In this document: in pieces, positions 18,956 to 28,013 of the stretch
Layout of the letters: each line of letters starts with the position of its first letter
How positions within the stretch are numbered: position 1 is the stretch's first letter
Assembly: GCA_910589425.1 (NCBI GenBank)
Contig: CAJUSZ010000026.1
Span: 1-37,316 of the forward strand
Direction: 5' to 3'
Length of the DNA: 37,316 nt
Origin: an uncultured Muribaculaceae bacterium
Lineage (GTDB): Bacteria; Bacteroidota; Bacteroidia; Bacteroidales; Muribaculaceae
Position numbers and translations under genes: made by a program
Notes under the pieces: generated by a model
What the model saw: only the letters and a program-made list of their open reading frames with translations
Database searches by the model: none
Told to the model about the DNA's origin: nothing

Positions 18956-19213
18956 ACCGGATCCCACAAGTCTCCAGCATCCGGAGGAGGATTCCTCAAG
19001 ACAGAGCGAGCCGTCCATGAACTCCACTCCTTCCTCCTCCCTGACAAAAGGCACAACCGCGATATTTGCGGGTGTGCCTTTCTCATATTCCTCAAGGCTT
19101 CCATAAGTGAGTGTGGCTATGGACAAGCCATGACTGACCATGCGCCCGTCGGAATGGATCACGTCTATCCTGCGGGCCATAAGACGCTTTACTATCTTTT
19201 CAGAATTAATCAT
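18932..19213 (-). CDS. Small conserved-looking protein of unknown function
   Basis: 93 residues with no signal peptide or transmembrane segment. The N-terminus is basic (KIVKRLMARRIDVIHSDGR), the centre hydrophobic (NIAVVPFV) and the C-terminus Gly/Ser-rich. I recognise no domain. It is believable as a gene because its start overlaps the stop of the DUF4296 lipoprotein gene (ATGA-type overlap), the normal layout of a coupled operon. It ends tail-to-tail with the secreted protein gene, overlapping by 24 bases. Confidence 0.55.
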   Translation of the reverse strand: MINSEKIVKRLMARRIDVIHSDGRMVSHGLSIATLTYGSLEEYEKGTPANIAVVPFVREEEGVEFMDGSLCLEESSSGCWRLVGSGSFQPNNL

Positions 19214-20154
19214 TTCCGGCTCCTGTTTATTGAGGTCCTTTCCTGTCCGGGGTGTCCGAAGCGCGGAGCGTCCATGTATTCGGCTTCCGTAGAAACGCCA
19301 TTTCCTACGGTCTCTACGCCCGAAGGGGATTGGGCCTGCTTCCGAAGACTATCCATCCGGGCTCTCTCGCGGGCTTTGCGGGGATCGTATTTCCCTGGAA
19401 GGACATATCGCCGTGGTTGCCTTGATTGATTCCGCTCCTCCGGACTCATGCGCCGGTGAGACAACGCTATGCTGTCGATCCATATCGGCATGAACCGGCT
19501 GTCGGTATGGAATGTGCCGTAAACCCTCTTGGGCATAAGCGCGGTGTCGGTCGGCATTGTCATCTCCACACGCCGGCCGCCTCCGACCGACTGAACCATA
19601 TAATCCGTCTGACCGCCTTCATAGTCCACGCCTATGAGCATCTTGCCGTCGGCCACATGATCAAGACGCATGATCCACTGCAAAGCCTCTCCGGGCTTCA
19701 GCTCTCCTGGTGCGACGGAGAATGTGAAACCGTCGGTGGATGCAAGCGCCGACACGGACAAATGACGCGGATATGGCCACAGATCCTTTCCTCCGGCGCT
19801 GACAGCGTCGGCGATATAATCTTTCTGCCTCGACGCAAGTCTGCGTTCCATCCGGTCATACAGTTCTACATAATCATCGAAGTTGCGGCCATACCAGACG
19901 AGTGTCTTCTCAAAATCTTCCCGGCTCACCCCGTGACGCCTCAACACATCGGCGGAAAGACGGGACGCAAGCGAATCCGATGGTGAACCCGGATAATACG
20001 AGCAATAGCTTTCGGCGAGTTTCAGATCCACCATCACATCTGTCATCTTATCGTCAGACAGCACTCCTGACGGACGCCTGCTGCATGAACCGGCGACAAG
20101 AAGGACACTGAACGCGCATAACGGGAGAAAACCGGAGTATCTCATTTTTTCCAT
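19210..20154 (-). CDS. DUF4296-containing lipoprotein
   Basis: 314 residues from the Met at 20154. The longer reading frame to 20325 would bury the signal peptide and overlap lspA heavily. The N-terminus has a lipoprotein signal with lipobox AGSC (about Cys24). The DUF4296 domain covers about 30-120 (LSDDKMTDVMVDLKLAESY). The rest is a hydrophilic region of unknown fold with an Arg-rich C-terminus. In Bacteroidales this gene commonly follows lspA; the two ORFs overlap by 13 bases here. As a probable lipoprotein it would itself be a substrate of LspA. Function unknown. Confidence 0.85.
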   Translation of the reverse strand: MEKMRYSGFLPLCAFSVLLVAGSCSRRPSGVLSDDKMTDVMVDLKLAESYCSYYPGSPSDSLASRLSADVLRRHGVSREDFEKTLVWYGRNFDDYVELYDRMERRLASRQKDYIADAVSAGGKDLWPYPRHLSVSALASTDGFTFSVAPGELKPGEALQWIMRLDHVADGKMLIGVDYEGGQTDYMVQSVGGGRRVEMTMPTDTALMPKRVYGTFHTDSRFMPIWIDSIALSHRRMSPEERNQSRQPRRYVLPGKYDPRKARERARMDSLRKQAQSPSGVETVGNGVSTEAEYMDAPRFGHPGQERTSINRSRK

Positions 20155-20831
20155 GATTTTTCCCCATCGGCAGTTTCCTTGCCTCCGACATGGGCTATGG
20201 CTATTGAGAAATCTCTCGAATAGAAAAAGATCAAAAGCCCCACGCCTATACATATAGAGGCATCGGCGATGTTGAATATGTATTGGAAAAACTCGAAATA
20301 TTCCCCTCCCACAAACGGCATCCATTCAGGCCAGCGGAATTCAAAGAGCGGGAAATACATCATATCGACCACCCGACCCTCAAACCATGTGGAATATCCT
20401 CCACCCGGCGGAAACATCTCAGCCACGGCCGGCGGCATAGGATTGTTGAAGATCTCTCCGTAAAATACGCAGTCAAATATGTTGCCGGCGGCTCCGGCTA
20501 TGATCAAAGCCATTGCCACAAGAAATCCGCGCCTGATGTTGGCAAGCGTAATAATCCTCACCACAAACCAAATGAAAAGAGCCACAGCGGCAATGCGTCC
20601 GAATGTCAGGAGGAATTTGCTCCATAGCTCGATGCCGAACGCCATGCCGTTGTTCTCTATGAATTTCAGATGCCACCAGCTGGTCAACGGAAGATCTTCT
20701 CCCAAATAGAAGGAGGTCTTGACCCATATTTTGACAATCTGGTCAAGGACGATGACCGCCACCGTTATGATAGCCACCATCCATCCGGCATGGACGGCAC
20801 GGCGTGATGATCCGGTTGAATTTAAATCCAT
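20142..20831 (-). CDS. lspA: Lipoprotein signal peptidase (signal peptidase II)
   Basis: 229 residues, longer than the 160-170 of proteobacterial LspA but usual for Bacteroidota. There are four transmembrane segments. The catalytic aspartates sit in AGAAGNIFDCVFYG and FNIADASICIG, matching the GNxxD and FNxAD motifs. The extra length is mainly a loop between these motifs (NNPMPPAVAEMFPPGGGYST), which faces the periplasm. It removes the signal peptide from prolipoproteins in the inner membrane. It lies between the dksA-like gene and the DUF4296 gene. Confidence 0.97.
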   Translation of the reverse strand: MDLNSTGSSRRAVHAGWMVAIITVAVIVLDQIVKIWVKTSFYLGEDLPLTSWWHLKFIENNGMAFGIELWSKFLLTFGRIAAVALFIWFVVRIITLANIRRGFLVAMALIIAGAAGNIFDCVFYGEIFNNPMPPAVAEMFPPGGGYSTWFEGRVVDMMYFPLFEFRWPEWMPFVGGEYFEFFQYIFNIADASICIGVGLLIFFYSRDFSIAIAHVGGKETADGEKSWKK

Positions 20832-20866
20832 TCTCTATCCGTTGTTGGGAAAACAGAGAGACAACA

Positions 20867-21232
20867 TTATTTCTGGTTCTTTGCCTCGATCGAAAGGGTG
20901 GCGTGAGGCACGGCGCGGAGACGTTCCTTGGGGATAAGCTCTCCTGTTACACGGCAAACACCGTAGGTCTTGTTGTCAATCCTTACAAGAGCGGCCTTCA
21001 GCTTGTCGATAAACTGTTTCTGCCTTGTGGCAAGACGCTCGGCCTCCTCTTTCTGGGCATAGCTTGTGCTGTCTTCAAAGACATTGTGCTTCTGCCCCGG
21101 CTCTGTCTCTTCAGAGCTGATGTCGGCGAGAAGCGCCTCATATTCCTGATTTGCCTTCTCAAGTTTCTCATTTATGAGCTGACGGAATTCTTCAAGTTCA
21201 GCGTCGCTGTATCTTTTCTTTTCTGTGTCCAT
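20867..21232 (-). CDS. TraR/DksA-family protein lacking most zinc ligands
   Basis: 121 residues: a coiled-coil N-terminal half (about 1-80) and a C-terminal DksA-like segment YGVCRVTGELIPKERLRAVP. Only one Cys of the usual C4 zinc finger remains (in GVCRVTG); the others are replaced. Such zinc-poor DksA-like proteins are common in Bacteroidota, so this is probably functional. DksA proteins bind the RNA polymerase secondary channel and help in rRNA and stress control. It lies between ileS, with a terminator-like hairpin between, and lspA 35 bases downstream. Confidence 0.9.
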   Translation of the reverse strand: MDTEKKRYSDAELEEFRQLINEKLEKANQEYEALLADISSEETEPGQKHNVFEDSTSYAQKEEAERLATRQKQFIDKLKAALVRIDNKTYGVCRVTGELIPKERLRAVPHATLSIEAKNQK

Positions 21233-21253
21233 TCTCTTTCTATTTAGAGCCTG

Positions 21254-21302
21254 TTAAAAAAATTAATGGCTGGGAGCCAAGCCATCAAGACATTGCTCCC
21301 AG
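21254..21302 (-). terminator. Probable terminator after ileS
   Basis: CTGGGAGC (21270-21277) and GCTCCCAG (21295-21302) form a perfect 8-bp stem with a 17-base loop. On the minus strand a T-run (plus-strand A-run 21256-21262) follows. It lies between ileS and the dksA-like gene, so read-through is probably reduced. Confidence 0.55.
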
Positions 21303-21313
21303 ACTTGTGATTT

Positions 21314-24300
21314 TTATATCCGTTCTACTTTGGCATAGACTTTAAGGCCATCTATGTCAAGCTCTACCGCTCCCTCTCCGGGTTCAGCCAGAATAAGCTC
21401 TCCGGCGAGTACCTGAGCGGCTATGTATCGTCCGAAATCGCGCACAGCCTCCCTGATTTCATCAAGCGGCGAGATCGTTACCGCCACTTTGTCGGTGATG
21501 TCGAAATCCTGGGTCTTGCGGATGTTCTGGATTCGATTTACAAGTTCCCTCGCCATACCCTCATTCCTGAGTTCCGGGGTAATGGTTACGTCGAGCGCCA
21601 CAGTGAGATTGCCGTCGTTGGCCACCAGCCATCCCGGAACATCTTCCGGAATAACCTCTACGTCCCCGAGGGTTACGACAGGCTCGGAAGGGAAATCGGC
21701 AAACTTGAATTCGCCGTTTTTCTCAAGCATCGCTATATCCTTCTGGGACATTGCGGTTATGGCCTTGCCAAGATCCTTCATGATCTTTCCGTAGCGTGGA
21801 CCGAGTTTCTTGAAGTCGGCTTTCACACGCTTCACAAGCCCGCTCTCCTCGCTGTCCACGATCTTTATATCCTTCACATTCACCTCAGACTTGACGAGGT
21901 CGGATATAATCTCCACAGCTTCCCGCTGGGCGGCATCAACCACAGGCACAAGCAGCGTCTGGAGCGGCTGGCGCACCTTGATGTTGACTTTACGCCTGAG
22001 GGCAAGCACGGCCGACGTGAGCTGCTGGGCAAGCTTCATGCGTCTCTCCAGGGCCTTGTCAGTCATCTCAGGATCAGCTTCCGGGAAGCGGGCAAGATGA
22101 ACTGATGCATAACCGTCCTTTTCAGAAGCAGGCTGGCACAGGTCGTTGTAAAGACGGTCGGCATAGAAAGGAGAGAACGGAGCCATGAGCATAGCCACCG
22201 TCTTCAGACAAGTATAGAGAGTCTGATAAGCGGAAAGCTTGTCTTCGGTCATCTCTCCTGCCCAGAAACGTTTCCGGTTGAGCCGGACATACCAGTTGGA
22301 CAGATTGTCGCCTACAAACTCGTCTATGGCTCTGGCTGCGCGTGTGGGTTCGTAATCGTCGAGAGCATCCGTAACCTCCTTTACAAGTGTGTTCAGAAGC
22401 GAAAGAATCCATCTGTCGATTTCAGGACGACGCGAGATTTCTATCTGCGGCTCGGCTCCCGTGAAACCGTCCACATTGGCATACAGGGAGAAGAACTTGT
22501 ATGTGTTATGAAGTGTGGCGAAAAGCTTGCGGCTGACTTCAGCCACTCCGGCTTCGTCATATTTCAGATTATCCCAGGGCTGCGAATTGGAAATCATGTA
22601 CCAACGCACCGGGTCGCTTCCGAAACGCTCTATGTTGTTGAACGGATCGATGGCGTTACCCAGACGTTTGGACATTTTGTTCCCGTTCTTGTCAAGAACC
22701 AGCCCGTTGGAAATCACAGCCTTGTATGCGACAGAATCAAATATCATACCGGCTATGGCATGGAGTGTGAAGAACCATCCGCGTGTCTGGTCCACACCCT
22801 CTGCGATGAAATCGGCCGGATATACTTCACCGCTTTCAAGAGCCTCCTTGTTTTCAAAAGGATAGTGTATCTGTGCATAAGGCATCGCACCCGAGTCGAA
22901 CCATACGTCGATAAGATCGAGTTCCCTGCGCATGGGCTGGCCTGACGGGCTCACAAGAACCAGCTCATCCACGTAGGGACGGTGGATATCGAACCGTTCA
23001 TAGTTTTCCTTTGTATAGACTCCCGGTTCAAAACCTTTGGCTTTGATCGGGTTTTCCTTCATGAATCCTGCCTCAACAGCCTTGTCTACTTCGTCGGAAA
23101 GCTCCTGATAGCTGCCGATGCATATCTCCTCTTTGCCGTCGGCCGTACGCCATATCGGCAACGGCGTGCCCCAATAGCGCGAACGGGACAGATTCCAGTC
23201 CTGCACATTCTCAAGCCATTTGCCAAACCGTCCGGTTCCTGTGGAAGCGGGTTTCCATTTGATGGTCTCGTTGAGCGCCATCAGTTTTTCCCGGGCCTCC
23301 GGTGTGCGGATAAACCAACTGTCGAGCGGATAGTACAACACAGGCTTGTCAGTACGCCAGCAATGGGGATAATTGTGGGTATGTTTCTCTATCCGGAACG
23401 CACGCCCTGAAAGCTTCATCTCCATGCACAGGGCTATGTTGAGATCCTCTGCCTTTGATGCCGCTTTCTCGTCGTATTTGCCTTCAGGAGAAAAGCGCGG
23501 ATCGTAGGCATTCTTCACATAGTCGCCGGCATGGCGCCCATATAATTCAATATCCACGCATCTCTCTATAAATTCCGGAGCAAGTTCCTCCAATGAATAA
23601 TATTTGCCTTTCAGATCGACCATGGGACGGGTCTCCCCCTTGCGGTTGATCATGAACAGAGGCGGAACTCCGGCATCCCGGGCCACCTTGGCGTCATCGG
23701 CACCGAACGTCGGAGCTATATGGACAATACCCGTACCGTCATCCGTGGTTACGTAATCGCCCGGTATCACTCTGAATGCTTCCGAAGCACACTCCACAAA
23801 TGAATCCGCATCCACCTTAAACACCTTGTCTGGATTTGCCACAGCGTAATCCTTGACCCACTGAGCGCTACGGTCATCAAGTTTTTCCACCGGCTTCACC
23901 CAGGGCATCAGCTGCGTGTAATGCATCCCGACAAGATCTGTGCCTTTCCAGCGTCCTGCAATTCTATATGGGATGACCTTGTCGCCCTGTTTGTATTCCT
24001 CCAGAGGAAGATCGGCACCTTCCGGTTTGAAGTAGGCACCAAGCAACGATTCGCATATCACGGCCGTGATCTTTTCTCCGTTGTAGGGATTGAATGTGCG
24101 GACCGCGACGTAATCGAATTTAGGGCCTACGCATAACGCCGTGTTTGAGGGGAGCGTCCAGGGTGTTGTCGTCCACGCAAGGAAGCATGGCTCTCCCCAT
24201 CCTGTCATCTCAGGCTTAGGGTCGGCTATGGGGAATATTGCCGTAGCCGTGGTGTCTTTGACATCACGATAGCATCCCGGTTGGTTAAGTTCGTGGGAAC

Positions 24301-24877
24301 TCAGCCCTGTTCCAGCCGCCGGAGAATAAGGCTGTATGGTATATCCTTTGTAAAGATAGCCTTTCTTGTATAACTCTTTCAGAAGCCACCATACAGATTC
24401 TATGTAACGGTTATCGTAAGTTATATAAGGATTGTCGAGATCCACCCAATATCCCATGCGGTGAGTGAGGTCTGTCCACTCTTTGGTGTATTTCATGACC
24501 TCATGTCTACAGGCGGCATTATACTCGTCTACCGATATTTTCTTGCCTATGTCCTCCTTGGTGATCCCGAGCGTTTTCTCCACTCCGAGTTCCACCGGAA
24601 GTCCGTGTGTGTCCCATCCCGCCTTGCGCTTGACCTGAAAACCTTTCATTGTCTTGTAGCGGCAGGTTATATCCTTGATAGTACGAGCCATCACATGATG
24701 GATTCCCGGCATACCGTTAGCCGACGGCGGCCCTTCAAAAAAGACAAATGAGGGACATCCGGCCCGTTCTGTCATGCTGGCTTCAAAAAGTGAATGTTCA
24801 TCCCATATCTTCAGGACTTCCTTATTTATATCTGAAAGATTCAGCTGGCTGCTGTATTCTTTGAATTTCTTGCTCAT
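21314..24877 (-). CDS. ileS: Isoleucyl-tRNA synthetase, type 2 (GXHH variant)
   Basis: 1187 residues, in the size range of long type-2 (eukaryote-like) IleRS. The class I signature, normally HxGH, reads GIHH (residues 58-61, in NGMPGIHHVMARTIKD), the swapped GXHH motif. The second signature is KMSKR (codons 22664-22678) in NKMSKRLGNAIDPF. A large editing domain (CP1) lies between, with AWTTTPWTLPSN and DDGTGIVHIAPTFGADD. The anticodon-binding and C-terminal regions complete the protein. The GXHH form of type-2 IleRS has been linked to very high mupirocin resistance in biochemical work on other species. The gene starts 28 bases after ddl. Confidence 0.97.
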   Translation of the reverse strand: MSKKFKEYSSQLNLSDINKEVLKIWDEHSLFEASMTERAGCPSFVFFEGPPSANGMPGIHHVMARTIKDITCRYKTMKGFQVKRKAGWDTHGLPVELGVEKTLGITKEDIGKKISVDEYNAACRHEVMKYTKEWTDLTHRMGYWVDLDNPYITYDNRYIESVWWLLKELYKKGYLYKGYTIQPYSPAAGTGLSSHELNQPGCYRDVKDTTATAIFPIADPKPEMTGWGEPCFLAWTTTPWTLPSNTALCVGPKFDYVAVRTFNPYNGEKITAVICESLLGAYFKPEGADLPLEEYKQGDKVIPYRIAGRWKGTDLVGMHYTQLMPWVKPVEKLDDRSAQWVKDYAVANPDKVFKVDADSFVECASEAFRVIPGDYVTTDDGTGIVHIAPTFGADDAKVARDAGVPPLFMINRKGETRPMVDLKGKYYSLEELAPEFIERCVDIELYGRHAGDYVKNAYDPRFSPEGKYDEKAASKAEDLNIALCMEMKLSGRAFRIEKHTHNYPHCWRTDKPVLYYPLDSWFIRTPEAREKLMALNETIKWKPASTGTGRFGKWLENVQDWNLSRSRYWGTPLPIWRTADGKEEICIGSYQELSDEVDKAVEAGFMKENPIKAKGFEPGVYTKENYERFDIHRPYVDELVLVSPSGQPMRRELDLIDVWFDSGAMPYAQIHYPFENKEALESGEVYPADFIAEGVDQTRGWFFTLHAIAGMIFDSVAYKAVISNGLVLDKNGNKMSKRLGNAIDPFNNIERFGSDPVRWYMISNSQPWDNLKYDEAGVAEVSRKLFATLHNTYKFFSLYANVDGFTGAEPQIEISRRPEIDRWILSLLNTLVKEVTDALDDYEPTRAARAIDEFVGDNLSNWYVRLNRKRFWAGEMTEDKLSAYQTLYTCLKTVAMLMAPFSPFYADRLYNDLCQPASEKDGYASVHLARFPEADPEMTDKALERRMKLAQQLTSAVLALRRKVNIKVRQPLQTLLVPVVDAAQREAVEIISDLVKSEVNVKDIKIVDSEESGLVKRVKADFKKLGPRYGKIMKDLGKAITAMSQKDIAMLEKNGEFKFADFPSEPVVTLGDVEVIPEDVPGWLVANDGNLTVALDVTITPELRNEGMARELVNRIQNIRKTQDFDITDKVAVTISPLDEIREAVRDFGRYIAAQVLAGELILAEPGEGAVELDIDGLKVYAKVERI

Positions 24878-24905
24878 AGACGTATGAATGATGTTTTTTG
24901 ATGTA

Positions 24906-26120
24906 TTATTTCTTCACACCGAATTTACCTCCCTTAAGGCCTCCTTTGGTGCCGCCCTTCACCCCGGAACCCATGGCGAAAATATTGGCGTCGTAAGTAA
25001 ATGTCTTACGCTCTGTCTCACGCTTGCGCTTGAGGGCGAGTTCGACAAGACGATCCATCAGTTTATCAAAAGACAATCCTGACGCTTCCCAAAGATAGAA
25101 CGACAACGACCCCGGAATTGTATTGATCTCGTTGACATATACGGCATTGTCTTTCCTGTCGACCATCACGTCCACACGGCTTACGCCATGACATGAAAGC
25201 ACCCTGAATGTCTCCCCGGCTATATGCCGGATCAATTCGGTTTGCTCTTCGGGAAGTTCTGCGGGAATACGCTTGTCGCTGTTCTGCATGCCATGGCTGC
25301 CTTTGCTTCCTCCCATGTACTTGTCCTCGTATGAAAGGATATCTCCTGTCTTTATAGGCTCTTCAAGCACCGACGACACATGATCATCGGCATCGCCAAG
25401 CACAGAGCAGTTGATCTCTTGCAGCTGTTCTATGCAATGTTCCACAATGAGCCGCTGCGAGAACTTCTCTGCATTGTCTATCTTTGCGATCAAGGAAGCC
25501 CTGTCGACAGCCTTTCCTATGCCGACACTCGACCCGAGATTGGCCGGCTTTACAATCACCGGATACCCGAGCTTTGCCTCCACTTCTTCTATGATAGAGT
25601 CGCGGCGAGAGAACCATTCCTTGTCTGTGAACCATACATAGTCCACGACTGGAATCCCACACTCACGCAGGATCATCTTCATGGTGATTTTGTCCATTCC
25701 GTTGGCTGACGACAGTGTGTTGCATCCGGCGTAGGGAATCCCTATCGTGTCGAGCAACCCCTCGAAAATACCATCCTCGCCATTAGTGCCATGCAGCACC
25801 GGAATCACGACATGGATCTCGGCCACAACAGGACTCTTGGCGCTGAACAGGCCACTTTTCACCTTATAAAGATTATAGTCCCCGAACTCCGGCCTCATGA
25901 ATACTTCTGTAGCCTTTTCCGTCAGGCTCTTCATATCACGATAATTCCGTATGTCAAGCAGATCCGGACCGGTATACCATCGTCCCTGTTTTGATATGTA
26001 GATAGGAATAATGCTATATTTCTCGCTGTTGAAAGCATTTATTGCTTGAAGAGCAGAAATTACAGAGATCTCATGCTCCACACTTCTGCCGCCAAAAAAG
26101 ACTGCTACGTTAGTTTTCAT
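24906..26120 (-). CDS. ddl: D-alanine--D-alanine ligase
   Basis: 404 residues. The N-terminus VAVFFGGRSVEHEISVISA is the Ddl signature. The ATP-grasp domain has IVKPANLGSSVGIGKA and, at the metal site, VNEINTIPGSLSFYLWEASG. The omega-loop region keeps Tyr in SYEDKYMGG, as in D-Ala-D-Ala rather than D-Ala-D-Lac enzymes. It makes the D-Ala-D-Ala dipeptide for peptidoglycan. Oddity: after the catalytic domain there is a tail of about 25 residues with repeats VKGGTKGGLKGGKFGVKK, basic and glycine-rich, of unknown role. It has its own promoter and is first of the minus-strand run leading to ileS. Confidence 0.96.
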   Translation of the reverse strand: MKTNVAVFFGGRSVEHEISVISALQAINAFNSEKYSIIPIYISKQGRWYTGPDLLDIRNYRDMKSLTEKATEVFMRPEFGDYNLYKVKSGLFSAKSPVVAEIHVVIPVLHGTNGEDGIFEGLLDTIGIPYAGCNTLSSANGMDKITMKMILRECGIPVVDYVWFTDKEWFSRRDSIIEEVEAKLGYPVIVKPANLGSSVGIGKAVDRASLIAKIDNAEKFSQRLIVEHCIEQLQEINCSVLGDADDHVSSVLEEPIKTGDILSYEDKYMGGSKGSHGMQNSDKRIPAELPEEQTELIRHIAGETFRVLSCHGVSRVDVMVDRKDNAVYVNEINTIPGSLSFYLWEASGLSFDKLMDRLVELALKRKRETERKTFTYDANIFAMGSGVKGGTKGGLKGGKFGVKK

Positions 26121-26175
26121 ACTGTTTTCTGAAAAGAGTTATACCGGCTCTTGAGCCTGCTCTTTAATTAGTATG

Positions 26176-26207
26176 CAAATTTAGTAAAATTCAGCAACAT
26201 GGCCAAA
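26176..26207 (-). promoter_or_regulatory. Promoter of ddl (and ileS)
   Basis: Minus strand: TTTG (26207-26204), a 20-base spacer and TAAATTTG (26183-26176). This is a full match to the Bacteroidota consensus, about 55 bases before the ddl start. Confidence 0.75.
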
Positions 26208-26249
26208 TGGCGGCCGAATACACCCGAAAAAGCGACCGGCATGAACGTC

Positions 26250-27653
26250 CTATCTATTATCTTTTGCAACCGGCCACGGAAATCCCGCAGGATTAAGAGC
26301 CACATGGATATCCTTTTTCCTCAGCCTTACCCCTACATATTCTGCAAGCTTCTTCCTATCTGCCGCCGGAAGTCCGCCCGGAGCATTTACAAATACCATG
26401 CTGACTGTATCTGAAACGCCATCTTTCACCGACGAAACAAGCATCTCCGACAGTGCGATATCCGCTACCGAAGGAAACAGCACCTTGACCTCAGGGACTA
26501 TCTTCCGGCTGTCTTCCGAGAATGCATCGGACTGATGCAGCAGATACTTCAATGAATCTATCTCATCCTGACGATCCGCAATCTGACGCTGCATCAATGC
26601 GTAAAAGTTTTGGTAATCCCCATCATCGTCCATCGATGAATTCGACAGGGAGAAACCCTGCTTTATTGTTAGCACTGTACCCCCGAGACCCGCGGAATCA
26701 AGTCTGTTCATCATGGCAAGCTGAAGCGAGTCTTTAGGAAGAGCTGCGCCAATCAGCGTTACATCAATATGACGCCGCCCTCCCTCTATGTATTCCTTAT
26801 GACTAAGCACCTGTGTATTCGGGAAAATCATCTCTTTATCCACAAACGTCTGAGCCTTGTCGAGAAAAACATTTTTGTCAATCATCAACACCGTCAGATA
26901 AACACTGACCGCAAGCGTTAGCGTAACTATACAGTAAACTACCGTCTTTACTTTCTTATATCTTTTCGCATCCTGATATACAACTTTTTTGTAACCGATC
27001 ATCTTTACCCCTATCCAACTTGCCACAAGTATAAATATCATGTTTGTAAAAAACAGATAAAGCGCTCCGAAGAAAAATTTACTTTGCAAAGTGGCAATTC
27101 CATATCCGGCGGTACAAAGCGGAGGCATAAGGGACGTCGCGATAGCAACACCGGGCATAACCTGACCTTTGTTCTTGCACGCGATGCCTACAATACCGGC
27201 CGCCCCACCGAATAAAGCAATAAACACATCGTAGATGGAAGGTGAAGTCCTTGCAAGAAGTTGACTCGACCCTTCGTATTGCGGAGATACAAGAAAGTAT
27301 AGGGCGGACGCAAGCAATGAGCCGAGAACCGCCATCGATATATTCTTAAGACCGCGTTTCAATAATTCGTAATCCTGTATGCCGATAGCGAGACCCATCC
27401 CGATTATCGGCCCCATCAACGGGGATATAAGCATCGCTCCTATTATAACCGGAATGCTATCTGTATTCAGACCGAGAGACGCAATGAAAATTGCAAAAAC
27501 AAGGACAAGCAACTGTCCTCCTTTAAATGAAACACCTGACCGTATGGCCGACTCGGCAGTATCCTGTGATTCCAAATCATCAGCCACATTCAGAAAGTTT
27601 TTCATGTCATTGACAAAGACTCTCAATGACACAGCAAGACGGTTCTCTTTCAT
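26250..27653 (-). CDS. DUF389 integral membrane protein
   Basis: 467 residues. After an N-terminal soluble stretch (about 1-40), several transmembrane segments occur in about 45-260, with the DUF389 signatures IIGAMLISPLMGPIIGMGLA and MPGVAIATSLMPPLCTAGYG. A soluble, probably periplasmic, C-terminal region of about 200 residues follows (IDKNVFLDKAQTFVD onward), ending in a basic segment. DUF389 proteins are widespread; no activity is firmly known. The gene is monocistronic here, and I could not place its promoter. Confidence 0.93.
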   Translation of the reverse strand: MKENRLAVSLRVFVNDMKNFLNVADDLESQDTAESAIRSGVSFKGGQLLVLVFAIFIASLGLNTDSIPVIIGAMLISPLMGPIIGMGLAIGIQDYELLKRGLKNISMAVLGSLLASALYFLVSPQYEGSSQLLARTSPSIYDVFIALFGGAAGIVGIACKNKGQVMPGVAIATSLMPPLCTAGYGIATLQSKFFFGALYLFFTNMIFILVASWIGVKMIGYKKVVYQDAKRYKKVKTVVYCIVTLTLAVSVYLTVLMIDKNVFLDKAQTFVDKEMIFPNTQVLSHKEYIEGGRRHIDVTLIGAALPKDSLQLAMMNRLDSAGLGGTVLTIKQGFSLSNSSMDDDGDYQNFYALMQRQIADRQDEIDSLKYLLHQSDAFSEDSRKIVPEVKVLFPSVADIALSEMLVSSVKDGVSDTVSMVFVNAPGGLPAADRKKLAEYVGVRLRKKDIHVALNPAGFPWPVAKDNR

Positions 27654-28013
27654 AATGAAATCAGGGTAACAGATTAATCTTAATTGAATATTTCCTGGTA
27701 TCGGCTATGCACGCTTTACATAACCCGCACACACCCCAATTAAAGAGTGTGCTAAATATCTGTGTTTAAATAAACTTTAGATGAGACCAAGTCAATAACT
27801 ATTTATTGATTGGTCTTCATAGACTAAACAAACAACCGGATCATTTGTTAGAGATCCTTAAAATACGGAACATCCAGCAATGCAATACGAAACAATCCGA
27901 GTATCCTGAAATAATGACTGAATAAATACATAGACGCAACATATTTATAAAATATATTACTATTGATTCATAACTACTATTACATAAAATTCATACTATA
28001 ATTTACTTGTATA
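27654..28013. other. Intergenic region between DUF389 and XRE genes
   Basis: 360 AT-rich bases. GCACAC (27727-27732) and GTGTGC (27747-27752) form a small inverted repeat, and AGAGTGTG at 27744-27751 matches motifs at 9943 and 36826. No promoter, gene or RNA could be supported. Confidence 0.4.

Noticed and set aside
20155..20325. Longer N-terminus for the DUF4296 lipoprotein
   Set aside because: It would place the lipoprotein signal peptide 57 residues inside the protein and overlap lspA by 184 bases.
20867..21232. Loss of function in the DksA-like gene due to missing cysteines
   Set aside because: Zinc-poor DksA-like proteins are common in Bacteroidota, and the rest of the protein is intact.
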